From JBOGIF01 sp050742415 (GTDB lineage: Bacteria; Actinomycetota; Acidimicrobiia; Acidimicrobiales; AC-14): a stretch of 11,849 nt of DNA. Position 1 is the stretch's first letter. Every line of letters begins with the position of its first letter. Made by a program: the position numbers and the translations under genes. Under the pieces are notes generated by a model that was not told where the DNA came from, searched no databases, and was given only the letters and a program-made list of their open reading frames with translations. The DNA lies in assembly GCA_050742415.1 (NCBI GenBank), contig JBOGIF010000067.1, forward strand, positions 1 to 11,849. Direction: 5' to 3'. Positions 1 through 6,010 of the stretch are shown here, in pieces.

Positions 1-706
1 CCTCGGCGCCGGGCGTGAACCCGGCCAGGAAGGTTCCCCTCACGGTGTCGTCGACGTAGCAGAAGCAGCGCGTCTGCGACCCGTCGCCGTGCACCGGGAG
101 CGGGCTGCCGGCCAGGGAGTGCCGCAGGAAGTTGGCCACCACCGAGCCGTAGCCCCGCTCGTCCAGGCGGGGCCCGTAGGAGTTGAAGTAGCGAACGATC
201 ACCACCGGCAGACCCAGGGCCGCGTAGGCGAGGGCCAGGTGCTCGTCGATGGCCTTGGCCGTGGCGTAGGACCACCGGTGGACGGTGGTGGGGCCGAGGA
301 TGCGGTCGTCGTCCTCGCGCATCGGGACCTTGGCCGCCTTGCCGTAGACCTCCGACGTGGAGGCGAAGACGATCTTGCGCCAGTGGCGGAAGCAGGCCGC
401 CATCACATTGTGCGTGCCCTGGGTGTTGACCAGGAGCGACTGGAGGGGGTCATCGACGATGTGGCGCACGCCGACGGCGGCGGCCAGGTGGAAGACGAGC
501 TGGGACTTTTCCACCTCGGACATGACCAGGCTGGCGTCGAGGATCGAGCCCTGGAGGAACCGGACCTGGTCCAGGCGGCCGGACAGATTGCCGATGCGGC
601 CGGTGGAGAGATTGTCGAGAACCGCTACCTCGTGGCCGTCGTCGCACAAGGCGTCAACCAGGTGCGATCCGATGTAGCCGGCACCGCCGGTGACCAATAC
701 CCGCAC
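1..706 (-). CDS. NAD-dependent nucleotide-sugar epimerase/dehydratase, C-terminus beyond window
   Basis: Extended short-chain dehydrogenase/reductase that should act on a nucleotide sugar (UDP-glucose epimerase, UDP-glucuronate decarboxylase or dTDP-glucose dehydratase type; the exact reaction cannot be told). The N-terminus VRVLVTGGAGYIGSHL carries the Rossmann GxxGxxG at residues 7-13, with Asp31 at the end of strand 2 as expected for NAD binding. The catalytic set is visible: FASTSEVYGK (Ser/Thr 116-118) and WSYATAK (Tyr147, Lys151), followed by VRYFNSYGPR. 235 residues are visible; family members are usually about 310-340, so roughly a quarter is missing off the left edge. The GTG start at 706 is chosen because an in-frame TAG lies at 718-716 and a TAGCAT -10 box sits 6 nt upstream (leaderless). 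It is cytoplasmic and probably belongs to a surface-glycan pathway, consistent with the glycosyltransferase debris elsewhere in the window. It is divergent from vapB at 809. Confidence 0.9.
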   Translation of the reverse strand, partial: MRVLVTGGAGYIGSHLVDALCDDGHEVAVLDNLSTGRIGNLSGRLDQVRFLQGSILDASLVMSEVEKSQLVFHLAAAVGVRHIVDDPLQSLLVNTQGTHNVMAACFRHWRKIVFASTSEVYGKAAKVPMREDDDRILGPTTVHRWSYATAKAIDEHLALAYAALGLPVVIVRYFNSYGPRLDERGYGSVVANFLRHSLAGSPLPVHGDGSQTRCFCYVDDTVRGTFLAGFTPGAE

Positions 707-718
707 GTCCGGATGCTA
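707..718 (-). promoter_or_regulatory. -10 box TAGCAT, leaderless start of epimerase
   Basis: On the minus strand TAGCAT (718-713) is followed by 6 nt and then the GTG at 706. This places transcription start at or next to the start codon. No Shine-Dalgarno sequence is visible. Confidence 0.5.
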
Positions 719-781
719 CTGAGGGGTCTTGAAGGATGCCTGTGATCCCGGCGCACTTCCTTCGCCGCCCGTCGCCACGGG

Positions 782-811
782 CGTATGTGCAATGATCAGC
801 ACATACGTATG
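782..811. promoter_or_regulatory. Palindromic operator overlapping first vapB start
   Basis: A perfect inverted repeat CGTATGTGC (782-790) / GCACATACG (799-807) with an 8-nt spacer merges into a second perfect palindrome, CATACGTATG (802-811). Both cover the ATG at 809. This is where an autoregulating RHH antitoxin or VapBC complex would bind; binding is inferred. The only -10-like hexamers here (TATGTG, TATGCA) lie inside the repeats. Confidence 0.6.
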
Positions 812-1039
812 CACATTGAGGTGGACGACGGGTTGGTGGCGGCCATCGACGCGGCCGCTGGACGTCGAGGGAGGAGCCGGTTCGTCCGGTCGGCGGTGGA
901 GGCAGCACTGGACCAGCGGCGCCGGGCGGACTCCATCCGTGCGGCACGGGGTTCCCTCGAGGGCGGCCACGACTGGGACACCGACCCGGATGGGTGGGTC
1001 CGGTCACAGCGCCAGGGCGACCGACGGCGCGTGGGCTGA
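809..1039 (+). CDS. vapB: VapB-like ribbon-helix-helix antitoxin
   Basis: Antitoxin of the first VapBC pair, 76 aa. The N-terminus MHIEVDDGLVAAIDAAAG, then RSRFVRSAVEAALDQR, is the beta strand-helix-helix of a CopG/Arc-type ribbon-helix-helix DNA-binding domain (residues about 1-35). The charged, poorly structured C-terminus (residues 45-76, WDTDP...WVRSQ) is what usually wraps the toxin. The ATG at 809 is preferred because it keeps the RHH beta strand. An in-frame ATG at 785 would add eight residues, and a GTG at 821 has a near-consensus -10 (TATGCA) 7 nt upstream but would remove the strand. The stop is 1 nt before the toxin start, so the two are one transcript. It is probably autorepressed through the palindromes over its start. 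Confidence 0.8.
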   Translation: MHIEVDDGLVAAIDAAAGRRGRSRFVRSAVEAALDQRRRADSIRAARGSLEGGHDWDTDPDGWVRSQRQGDRRRVG

Positions 1040-1040
1040 G

Positions 1041-1424
1041 GTGCTTGTTCTCGATTCGACGGTTCTGATCGACTACCTGCGAGGCCAAGGGGTGGCCGAC
1101 CGGGTGGACTCGGCGCTTGAGGCCGGCGAGACGCTGGCCACGACGAGCATCAACGTCGAGGAGATCGTCCGCGGGCTCCGCTCCGGAGAGGAGGCGGCGG
1201 CGCGCCTGCTGTTCGGGGGCTTGGTCGTGCTCGACATCGGTCGGCGCGAGGGTTGGTTGGCCGGTGAGTGGCGCCGTGCGGCCGTCTCCAAGGGGACGAC
1301 CCTGAGCCAGGCCGACTGCCTCATCGCCGCCACGGTGTGGACGGCTGGGGCCCGTCTCGCCACCGCCAACGTGTCCGACTTCGCCCCCACCCCAGTGGCC
1401 GTCGAGGAGTGGCCGCCTACCTGA
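1041..1424 (+). CDS. vapC: VapC-type PIN-domain toxin
   Basis: PIN-domain ribonuclease of 127 aa; VapC toxins cleave RNA, typically tRNA or rRNA, when freed of antitoxin. The acidic active site is complete: Asp5 in VLVLDSTVLIDYL, Glu40/41 in INVEEIVRGL, Asp92 in LSQADCLIAAT and Asp113 in ATANVSDF. The GTG at 1041 is chosen because it gives the canonical 4-residue lead to the first Asp and follows the antitoxin TGA by one base. Upstream in-frame sequence back to 729 is only a shadow of vapB. A near-identical but broken copy lies at 2976-3381, so this gene has been duplicated locally. Confidence 0.9.
   Translation: MLVLDSTVLIDYLRGQGVADRVDSALEAGETLATTSINVEEIVRGLRSGEEAAARLLFGGLVVLDIGRREGWLAGEWRRAAVSKGTTLSQADCLIAATVWTAGARLATANVSDFAPTPVAVEEWPPT
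1044..1407 (+). repeat. Direct repeat, copy 1 (intact vapC body)
   Basis: This stretch of the first vapC recurs at 2979-3343 in the same orientation, with scattered substitutions and one 2-nt gap. Similarity starts within the toxin's first codons and stops at GTCGAGGAGTGG, so neither antitoxin nor promoter was copied. The two copies bracket the second and third TA modules. Confidence 0.85.
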
Positions 1425-1453
1425 CCTCGGACTCCCGCCGGCCATGCTCGATC

Positions 1454-1469
1454 ACGCCATATATGGCGT
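1454..1469. promoter_or_regulatory. 16-bp perfect palindrome, operator of second vapBC
   Basis: ACGCCATATATGGCGT is a perfect 16-bp palindrome. Its last base is the first base of the -10 box TATGGT (1469-1474), so it sits between the -35 and -10 positions, a site where a bound RHH antitoxin would block RNA polymerase. Function is inferred from position. Confidence 0.65.
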
Positions 1470-1480
1470 ATGGTAGTGAG
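1469..1480 (+). promoter_or_regulatory. -10 box TATGGT, leaderless start of second vapB
   Basis: TATGGT at 1469-1474 plus 6 nt leads directly into the GTG at 1481. This spacing decides in favour of GTG 1481 over the in-frame ATG at 1463, which would lie upstream of the predicted transcript start. Confidence 0.55.
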
Positions 1481-1705
1481 GTGCACAAGACGACCCTCTA
1501 CCTGACCGATGAACTGCGCCGGGCGCTCGACGGTGCGGCCAGGCGGACCGGCCGCACGCAGGCCGACATCGTCCGTGATGCCCTGCGCACCCACCTCCAG
1601 AGCCTGGGAGCGCCGAGCCCGCGGTCCATAGGCGCGGGCGAGGATGCCGGCCTGGCCGCCCGCGACAGCGAAGAGTGGCTGCACCGGCGATGGGCGAAGC
1701 GATGA
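1481..1705 (+). CDS. vapB: VapB-like RHH antitoxin, second module
   Basis: Antitoxin of 74 aa. VHKTTLYLTDELRRALDGAA followed by RTGRTQADIVRDALRTHL is a clear ribbon-helix-helix domain (strand residues 3-8, helices about 9-20 and 25-37). A linker follows, then a C-terminal toxin-binding tail ending in DSEEWLHRRWAKR. The stop overlaps the toxin start in an ATGA (1702-1705), implying translational coupling. The start is placed at GTG 1481 from the -10 spacing; ATG 1463 (adding MAYGSE) is the alternative. Likely autorepressor at the 16-bp palindrome just upstream. Confidence 0.85.
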   Translation: MHKTTLYLTDELRRALDGAARRTGRTQADIVRDALRTHLQSLGAPSPRSIGAGEDAGLAARDSEEWLHRRWAKR

Positions 1706-2103
1706 TCACCCTCGACACCAGCGGTCTGTTTGCCCTCCTCAACCGGGCCGACCCCGACCATGCCGGGGCGGTGGCGACCATCGATGGCGAGCGTCCGCCG
1801 TTCGTAGTTCCCGCCGGGATCCTGGCCGAGATCTGCTATCTCATCGAGACCCGCCTCGGTCACGGCGTTCTCGACAGCTTCCTCGGCGACCTGGAGGACG
1901 GGGCCTTCACCCTCGACTGTGGAGAGAACGATCTTGGCCGGATCCGCTTCCTGGCCGACCGTTACCGAGACCTGCCCCTCGGCTTCGCCGACGCCTCGGT
2001 GGTGGCGTGCGCGGAACGGTCGGGCGGTGCCGTCCTCACCCTCGACCGGCGGGACTTCGGCGTCGTAGCCAAGGAGGGCACGATCACCGTCCGCCCCGAA
2101 TGA
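1702..2103 (+). CDS. vapC: VapC-type PIN-domain toxin, second module
   Basis: PIN ribonuclease, 133 aa. Acidic residues: Asp5 in MITLDTSGLFALLNRAD, Glu43 in GILAEICYLIE, Asp97 in LGFADASVVACAE, and Asp115/Asp118 in LTLDRRDFGV. The DPDHAGA segment after helix 1 is typical of one VapC subgroup whose loop carries a His. The ATG at 1702 is chosen for the ATGA overlap with the antitoxin; the in-frame ATGs at 1675 and 1690 lie inside the antitoxin. The stop codon is only 3 nt from the stop of the convergent third toxin at 2107, leaving no room for a terminator. Confidence 0.9.
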   Translation: MITLDTSGLFALLNRADPDHAGAVATIDGERPPFVVPAGILAEICYLIETRLGHGVLDSFLGDLEDGAFTLDCGENDLGRIRFLADRYRDLPLGFADASVVACAERSGGAVLTLDRRDFGVVAKEGTITVRPE

Positions 2104-2106
2104 GAC

Positions 2107-2496
2107 TCAGCTGACGATCGCGAGGTCGGTGCGGGCGAAGTCGTCGCCGAGGCAGAGGAGGGGCTCGTCGGCGAGGCGCGCGATGGCATAGGTCAGGCAA
2201 TCACCGAAGTTCAGTGCCGCCCGATGGCGGCCCTTGCCGAAGCGGGCGAAGGCTCCCACGGCGACATCCCAGTGCTGTCGACCGAAGGGCACGACGGCCA
2301 TGTCGCTCTCGTCCAGGAAGCGCGCCAGCAGCGACCTGGCGGGCAGCCCTAGGCGGGCGGTGAGGACAAGGCCGGTCTCGGCGAGCGTCGGTGCGCCGAT
2401 GCCCAGAGGTGTTGCCGGCTCCACGAGGTCGAGCACGCCCTCGAAGCCGGGCTGGCGCAGCAGGATGGCCACGATCGCCGAGCTGTCGACGATCAA
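2107..2496 (-). CDS. vapC: VapC-type PIN-domain toxin, third module
   Basis: PIN ribonuclease, 129 aa, of the VapC subgroup with the GKGRH and NFGDC signatures (here FGKGRHRAALNFGDC, residues 86-100). The acidic site is Asp4 in IVDSSAIVAILL, Glu40 in TLAETGLVL, Asp99, and Asp118/119 in LGDDFARTDL. The start is the TTG at 2496, which overlaps the antitoxin stop as TTGA. No ATG or GTG is available, and homologues begin with the same residues. The longer in-frame reading frame upstream is antitoxin shadow. It should act with the antitoxin at 2493-2762, and it ends 3 nt from the opposing second toxin. Confidence 0.9.
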   Translation of the reverse strand: MIVDSSAIVAILLRQPGFEGVLDLVEPATPLGIGAPTLAETGLVLTARLGLPARSLLARFLDESDMAVVPFGRQHWDVAVGAFARFGKGRHRAALNFGDCLTYAIARLADEPLLCLGDDFARTDLAIVS

Positions 2497-2762
2497 TGCC
2501 CTTCGGGCCCATAGCCGAGGATCGTCTCCCGCTCGGCCTTGGTGATGGGCACCCTGGCCTCCGGCGGCACCTGCGGCCACAACTCCTCCTCGAGTAGCCG
2601 GCGAAGCCGTTCGAGCCGCCCGGTCTGGGGCGTGCGCAGGGCCAGACGAGCCTTTCGCTCCTCCAAGGCAACCCGCACAGCCCGGGTCTTGCTCTCGCCC
2701 GTCAAGCCGGCGACCTCGGCGGCCAACCGCTCGGTGGCCGGGTCCTTGATGTTCAAGGCCAT
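2493..2762 (-). CDS. vapB: VapB antitoxin of the MALNIKDP / Rv0623-like family
   Basis: Antitoxin of 89 aa. The N-terminus MALNIKDPATERLAAEVAGL followed by TGESKTRAVRVALEERKARL is the signature of the VapB family that pairs with GKGRH-type PIN toxins, as here. The DNA-binding part is residues about 1-45. The C-terminal WPQVPPEARVPITKAERETI segment is the part expected to contact the toxin. The stop overlaps the toxin's TTG start (TTGA). The ATG at 2762 has a TACCAT -10 box 6 nt upstream and is probably leaderless. Confidence 0.92.
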   Translation of the reverse strand: MALNIKDPATERLAAEVAGLTGESKTRAVRVALEERKARLALRTPQTGRLERLRRLLEEELWPQVPPEARVPITKAERETILGYGPEGH

Positions 2763-2788
2763 GGTGGAATGGTACCAAGAAGGTGGAA
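2763..2788 (-). promoter_or_regulatory. Promoter and repeat operator of third vapBC
   Basis: On the minus strand, TACCAT (2774-2769) plus 6 nt reaches the ATG at 2762. The -10 is embedded in the palindrome TGGTACCA (2770-2777). The whole is flanked by direct repeats GGTGGAA at 2763-2769 and 2782-2788 (plus-strand spelling), 19 nt apart, about two helical turns. Binding by the VapB/VapBC complex is inferred. Confidence 0.55.
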
Positions 2789-2864
2789 AGGAAAGAACTC
2801 GTCGTACTCGTCAACCCGGAGCCGGGGTGACCAGCTCCTCGGCACCTCAGCCCACACGCCGTGG

Positions 2865-2975
2865 CCGCTGCCGGGCCCGGCCGGGGTCGCGTCGGCCATG
2901 GGCGCGGCGGCAGCCGAGCGTGCCACCAGGCTGTTCACGCCCGATCGCCTGGTCGCCGACACGGTCGCCCTCTAT
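2865..2975 (+). pseudogene. Glycosyltransferase (GT4) C-terminal remnant fused to vapC copy
   Basis: The reading frame gives LPGPAGVASAMGAAAAERA, then RLFTPDRLVADTVALY. This matches the C-terminal end of GT4 glycosyltransferases, where a short PGDPAxxAxA loop is followed by a helix with (F)(S/T)PERLVADTxALY. No N-terminal domain, catalytic region or nucleotide-binding loop is present upstream. The frame continues without a break into the vapC copy at 2976 (…VALY-LVLDST…), so the junction lies at 2975/2976. Two related tails occur at 4743-5053 and 10505-10567. It is non-functional as an enzyme. Confidence rests on motif likeness only. Confidence 0.6.
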
Positions 2976-3381
2976 CTCGTTCTCGATTCGACGGTTCTGA
3001 TCGACTACCTGCGAGGCCGAGGGGTGGCCGACCGGGTGGACTCGGCGCTGGAAGCCGGCGAGATGCTGGCCACGACGAGCGTCAACGTGGAGGAGATCGT
3101 CCGCGGGCTCCGTTACGGGCAGGAGGAGCCGGCGCGCCTGCTGTTCGAGGGCCTGGTCGTGCTCGACATCGGTCGGCGCGGGTTGGTTGGCCGGTGAGTG
3201 GCGCCGCGCCGCCGCCTCCAAGGGGACGACCCTCAGCCAGGCCGACTGCCTCATCGCCGCCACGGCCTGTACGGCCGGTGCCCGGCTTGCCACCGCCAAC
3301 GTGTCCGACTTCGTCCCAACCCCGGTGGACGTCGAGGAGTGGGTAGCGATCAGCACACTAGGAGTGGCGCGATTTGCTTAG
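2976..3381 (+). pseudogene. Duplicated vapC toxin, frameshifted and without antitoxin
   Basis: The sequence closely matches the first vapC (1041-1424). LVLDSTVLIDYLRGRG and VNVEEIVRGLRYG are intact. Two bases (AG) present in the first copy after CGGCGCG are missing at 3180/3181, sending the frame to a stop at 3197. The rest (EWRRAAASKGTTLSQADCLI, ATANVSDFVPTP) continues in another frame to 3381, with all acidic positions retained. Similarity ends near 3343, and the last dozen codons are unrelated. There is no antitoxin upstream, only the glycosyltransferase tail. It is probably harmless, since a full toxin without antitoxin would be toxic. A programmed frameshift is possible but no slippery motif is evident. 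Confidence 0.88.
2979..3343 (+). repeat. Direct repeat, copy 2 (vapC pseudogene body)
   Basis: Second copy of the 1044-1407 sequence, 1.9 kb downstream in the same orientation. The few differences include the 2-nt deletion at 3180/3181. It could serve as a substrate for homologous deletion of the intervening TA modules. Confidence 0.85.
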
Positions 3382-3419
3382 TAGGAAAGAAGCGTTTCGT
3401 AAAGTAGGCTGAAGCCGCC

Positions 3420-4688
3420 ATGTCCGGGTTGATCCCTCGTCATGCGACCACGCGGATCTCCGAGCTCCTTCGCGCGTTCCGCGTCGTCGTGGTCGGCGGT
3501 GCCCGCCAGACGGGCAAGACGACCTTGGTACGCGATCTGCTTGCTCTCCCGCCGGGAGCCCGATTCAGCTTCGACGACGAGGCGACACTTCGCCGCGCCG
3601 AGGAGGATCCCATCGGCTTCGTGGAAGCGCTGCCCCGGCCGGCAGCGGTGGACGAGTTCCAGCGCGCCGGCCGGGGCTTGCTCCTCGCGGTCAAGCAGGC
3701 AGCAGACGCAGACCGTTCCCGGGGAAGGCTGCTGTTGACAGGGTCGGCGAACTACCTGGCCGATCGCAGCATCTCCGAGACTCTCGCCGGTCGGGCCGGC
3801 CGGCTGGAGCTCTGGCCGCTCTCCGCTGGAGAGCGGCGTGGGTTTCGGGAATCCTTCCTCGATCACCTGTTCGACCAGGCCGCCTGGCCGCCGCCCGATC
3901 GAACTCCCATATCCCGGGCGGAGTTGGTGGATTGGCTGCTCGAAGGCGGTTTCCCGGAGGTGGTCACCGAGCGTCTCAGCGGTCGAAGCCGGCGCGACTG
4001 GTTCGCCGCTTACGTCGCCGATGTGGTTTCCCGTGAGGCGTTGCGGCCCATAGCCGACGTCCGTTTCGAAGGCGAGCTGCAGAGGGTCCTGCGCCTCCTG
4101 GGCGCCCGCGCCAGCGCCGAACTGGTGATCTCCGACGTTGCCGCCGATGCCGGGCTCTCCCGCAGCACGACGGCGAACTACATCTCGCTGCTCGAGGCGC
4201 TACATCTCGTAGTCCTGATCCCGGCCTGGGCCACGAGCGCCACCACCCGGGCCAAGCGCCACCCCAAGGTGGTGTTGGTCGACACGGGTTTGGCGGCCGA
4301 CCTGTGCGGAGCGGGCGAGGCGGTGTTCGGCGCCAGGGCCGACGGTCGCCTCGCCGGCGCGCTGTTCGAGACGCTTGTTATCACCGAGGTGTGCAAGCAG
4401 GTGGGATGGAGCGAGCGGGTGGTTGACCTCTACCATTTTCGCGACCGGAACGGCCCTGAGGTCGACCTCATCGTGGAGGACCGCCGCAGCGGTCAGGTCG
4501 CGGGGATCGAGGTGAAGCTCAGCTCCACTCCCACCGACCGCCACGCCCGCCATCTGCGCCTGCTCCGAGACCGGCTCGGGGATCGGTTCGCGCTCGGGCT
4601 TGTGGTGCACGCCGGACCCCACTCGCTGCCCCTCGGCGACCGGCTGTGGGCCGTGCCGGTCTCGGCTATCTGGCGCACTGACCCGTAG
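3420..4688 (+). CDS. AAA-family ATPase with DUF4143 domain
   Basis: Protein of 422 aa. The N-terminal AAA_14 ATPase has Walker A GGARQTGKTT (residues 26-35), Walker B PAAVDEFQRA (Asp78-Glu79) and a sensor-1-like LLLTGSANYL (Asn111). A winged-helix-like segment (VISDVAADAGLSRSTTANYI, about residues 234-253) leads to the DUF4143 C-terminal domain. That domain ends with GPEVDLIVE (Glu347, Asp349) and AGIEVKLSS (Glu364, Lys366), the D-ExK pattern of a PD-(D/E)xK nuclease-like fold. The family is widespread, often beside TA genes, and its biological role is unsettled. The ATG at 3420 gives the normal N-terminus. A TAGGCT box (3405-3410) lies 9 nt upstream and TAAAGT just before it, so the leader would be very short. 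Convergent with the GT pseudogene at 4743. Confidence 0.88.
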   Translation: MSGLIPRHATTRISELLRAFRVVVVGGARQTGKTTLVRDLLALPPGARFSFDDEATLRRAEEDPIGFVEALPRPAAVDEFQRAGRGLLLAVKQAADADRSRGRLLLTGSANYLADRSISETLAGRAGRLELWPLSAGERRGFRESFLDHLFDQAAWPPPDRTPISRAELVDWLLEGGFPEVVTERLSGRSRRDWFAAYVADVVSREALRPIADVRFEGELQRVLRLLGARASAELVISDVAADAGLSRSTTANYISLLEALHLVVLIPAWATSATTRAKRHPKVVLVDTGLAADLCGAGEAVFGARADGRLAGALFETLVITEVCKQVGWSERVVDLYHFRDRNGPEVDLIVEDRRSGQVAGIEVKLSSTPTDRHARHLRLLRDRLGDRFALGLVVHAGPHSLPLGDRLWAVPVSAIWRTDP

Positions 4689-4742
4689 GCCGGGTGAGGC
4701 TTTGGCAAAGGCCACCCGTGCATCCCACCCACGACCTGTTGG

Positions 4743-5053
4743 TCAGCCGGCGCCCTGACCGGTGATCTGGTCGTACAGGGCGACCGTGTCGGCGATCAGG
4801 CGCTCCGGCGGTCACGCCGTCGACCACCACCTCGGCCGCGCTCCCCACGTCGGGGGTCACCGCCGGGCGAAGGCGGCCACTCGGCCGAGCGCCCCCGCCT
4901 TGGCCGTGTGGGTGTGGACGATGTGGGGCCGGAAGGCCCGGATCTCGCGTGCCACTGCGGCCAGGGCCCGGGCGTCGCCCAAGGGTCGGGTCGCGGCCCA
5001 GCCCGCCGACCGTTCATCCGGGCGATGACCCGCAGCACCCGGATCGTTCCCAA
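4743..5053 (-). pseudogene. Eroded GT4 glycosyltransferase with internal deletions
   Basis: Ordered pieces of one GT4 enzyme survive on the minus strand. The N-terminus RVLRVIARMN lies at about 5041-5009. A shifted frame then reads DARALAAVAREIRAFRPHIV followed by VHTHTAKAGALGRVAAFARR (about 4981-4860). VTPDVGSAAEVVVDGVT, the C-domain donor-binding segment, is at about 4860-4810. PPERLIADTVALYDQITGQG ends at the TGA at 4743. Between the HTHTAKAG and DVGS blocks a normal enzyme has well over 100 further residues, so large parts are deleted and frames switch at least twice. It starts a few bases after the Uma2 stop at 5059. It cannot encode a working enzyme and is a relic of a surface-glycan locus. 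Confidence 0.8.
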
Positions 5054-5058
5054 TGTCG

Positions 5059-5616
5059 TCAGCCGCTTCCTCCGCGCAGCAGAGCCGCAGGGACGACGGT
5101 GACGGGGAAGGGGTGACTGGCGTGGTGGGCGTCGGTGCCGGCGACGCTGGCCTCTTCGATGTAGCGGGCGCCCTCGTCCAGCCGCAGCACGGTGAGGCTG
5201 GGCCCGACCGGGTCGACCAGCCAGTAGGCCGGCACGCCGGCCGCTTCGTAGGCGGCGCGCTTGAGATTGAGGTCGACCAGGCGCGTGCTGGGCGACAGCA
5301 CCTCCACCACCAGCAGCGGCGTGCGCTCGAGGCGGAGGGGACCGACGTCGGCGGTGCGGGCCACGACGATGTCGGGCTGGAACGACGTGCCGGGGCCGAT
5401 GACCCAGTCGTACGGCGCCGGTAGAACCGTGTAGCCCGGGCCGGCGGCGGCGAGCAGCACAGAGCCCAGGACGAGCACGCAGGTCTGATGGCTGGTGTTG
5501 GGTGCGGGGGTCACGAGCAGCATTCCGTCGAGGATCTCGTAGCGATGCCCGTCGTCGGGCACCTTCTCGAGGTCGTCGATAGTGAGAGGCGCTCCCCACC
5601 CGAGCGTGAGAGCCAT
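5059..5616 (-). CDS. Uma2-family PD-(D/E)xK nuclease-like protein
   Basis: Protein of 185 aa of the Uma2 family (restriction-endonuclease-like fold, abundant in cyanobacteria and actinobacteria, role unknown). Landmarks in order: LTIDDLEKVPDDGHRYEILDG with Glu27, QPDIVVA with Asp82, LLVVEVLSPSTRLVDLNLK with Glu105 and Lys119, then YEAAGVPAYWLVDP. All expected acidic and Lys positions are present, so the fold looks intact. The ATG at 5616 has TAGGCT 6 nt upstream (leaderless). The GT4 relic follows immediately. A near paralogue is cut by the right window edge (11566-11849), and a more distant one lies at 9947-10495. No partner gene is evident. Confidence 0.88.
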   Translation of the reverse strand: MALTLGWGAPLTIDDLEKVPDDGHRYEILDGMLLVTPAPNTSHQTCVLVLGSVLLAAAGPGYTVLPAPYDWVIGPGTSFQPDIVVARTADVGPLRLERTPLLVVEVLSPSTRLVDLNLKRAAYEAAGVPAYWLVDPVGPSLTVLRLDEGARYIEEASVAGTDAHHASHPFPVTVVPAALLRGGSG

Positions 5617-5628
5617 GACACGAGCCTA
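5617..5628 (-). promoter_or_regulatory. -10 box TAGGCT, leaderless start of Uma2 gene
   Basis: Minus-strand TAGGCT (5628-5623) followed by six bases and the ATG at 5616. Confidence 0.5.
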
Positions 5629-5717
5629 ACGGCCGGGTAGTGGGTCGGTTTGGATCGGCGGACGGGTAGGCCGCTCCGGGTGGTTGTCGTTGGGGGACGG
5701 CGCTTGCAGAAGGATCG

Positions 5718-6009
5718 TCATTTCAGGCAGGTCAGACCGTCGCGAGCCAGCAACCGCGCCGCAACCCGTGCCATAGCCCGACCGCTCGTCACCACTCCGA
5801 TCCGCGCCCCGGCGATTACACGGTCAACCGACGCGTCATCCCGACCTCCGCGGTAAACCTCGACCTGGACAGCGCTTGGCACGACGACATCGTGACCGCC
5901 GAGGTTGGCCGAGCGTAAGAGCGCCCCGCACGCTCTCCGCTCTCTGGGAGTTGGACCGGGCTCGAGCCAACCGCCAGAGCGGCTCGCTGTCGAGAACCGC
6001 TACCGGCAC
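5718..6009 (-). pseudogene. Broken PIN-domain toxin, frameshifted and truncated
   Basis: From a GTG at 6009, one base after the antitoxin stop, the frame reads VPVAVLDSEPLWRLARARSN and then RAESVRG, the first PIN strand and helix with Asp7. After a +1 shift near 5925, a second frame reads NLGGHDVVVPSAVQVEVYRG (the conserved mid-PIN Glu), then VDRVIAGARIGVVTSGRAMA and ARLLARDG, ending at TGA 5718. The expected third acidic motif (a DA or DAxV near the C-terminus) is missing. The toxin thus has both a frameshift and a lost C-terminus, and only the partner antitoxin at 6011-6256 remains intact. Assignment rests on residue patterns and gene order. Confidence 0.72.
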
Positions 6010-6010
6010 C

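Noticed and set aside
89..745. Long open frame on the plus strand at the left edge
   Set aside because: It is antisense to the epimerase, whose Rossmann and YxxxK motifs are certain. The peptide has no recognisable domain.
729..1040. Upstream in-frame extension of the first vapC
   Set aside because: It overlaps vapB in another frame. VapC starts normally at the GTG just after the antitoxin stop.
3177..3200. Programmed frameshift in the second vapC copy
   Set aside because: There is no slippery heptamer or downstream pseudoknot, and the intact paralogue simply has two more bases here, so a deletion is the plainer reading.
4796..5599. 267-residue minus-strand frame
   Set aside because: The first part is a shadow of the Uma2 gene. 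Only its RVLRVIARMN stretch is meaningful, and that is included in the GT4 relic.
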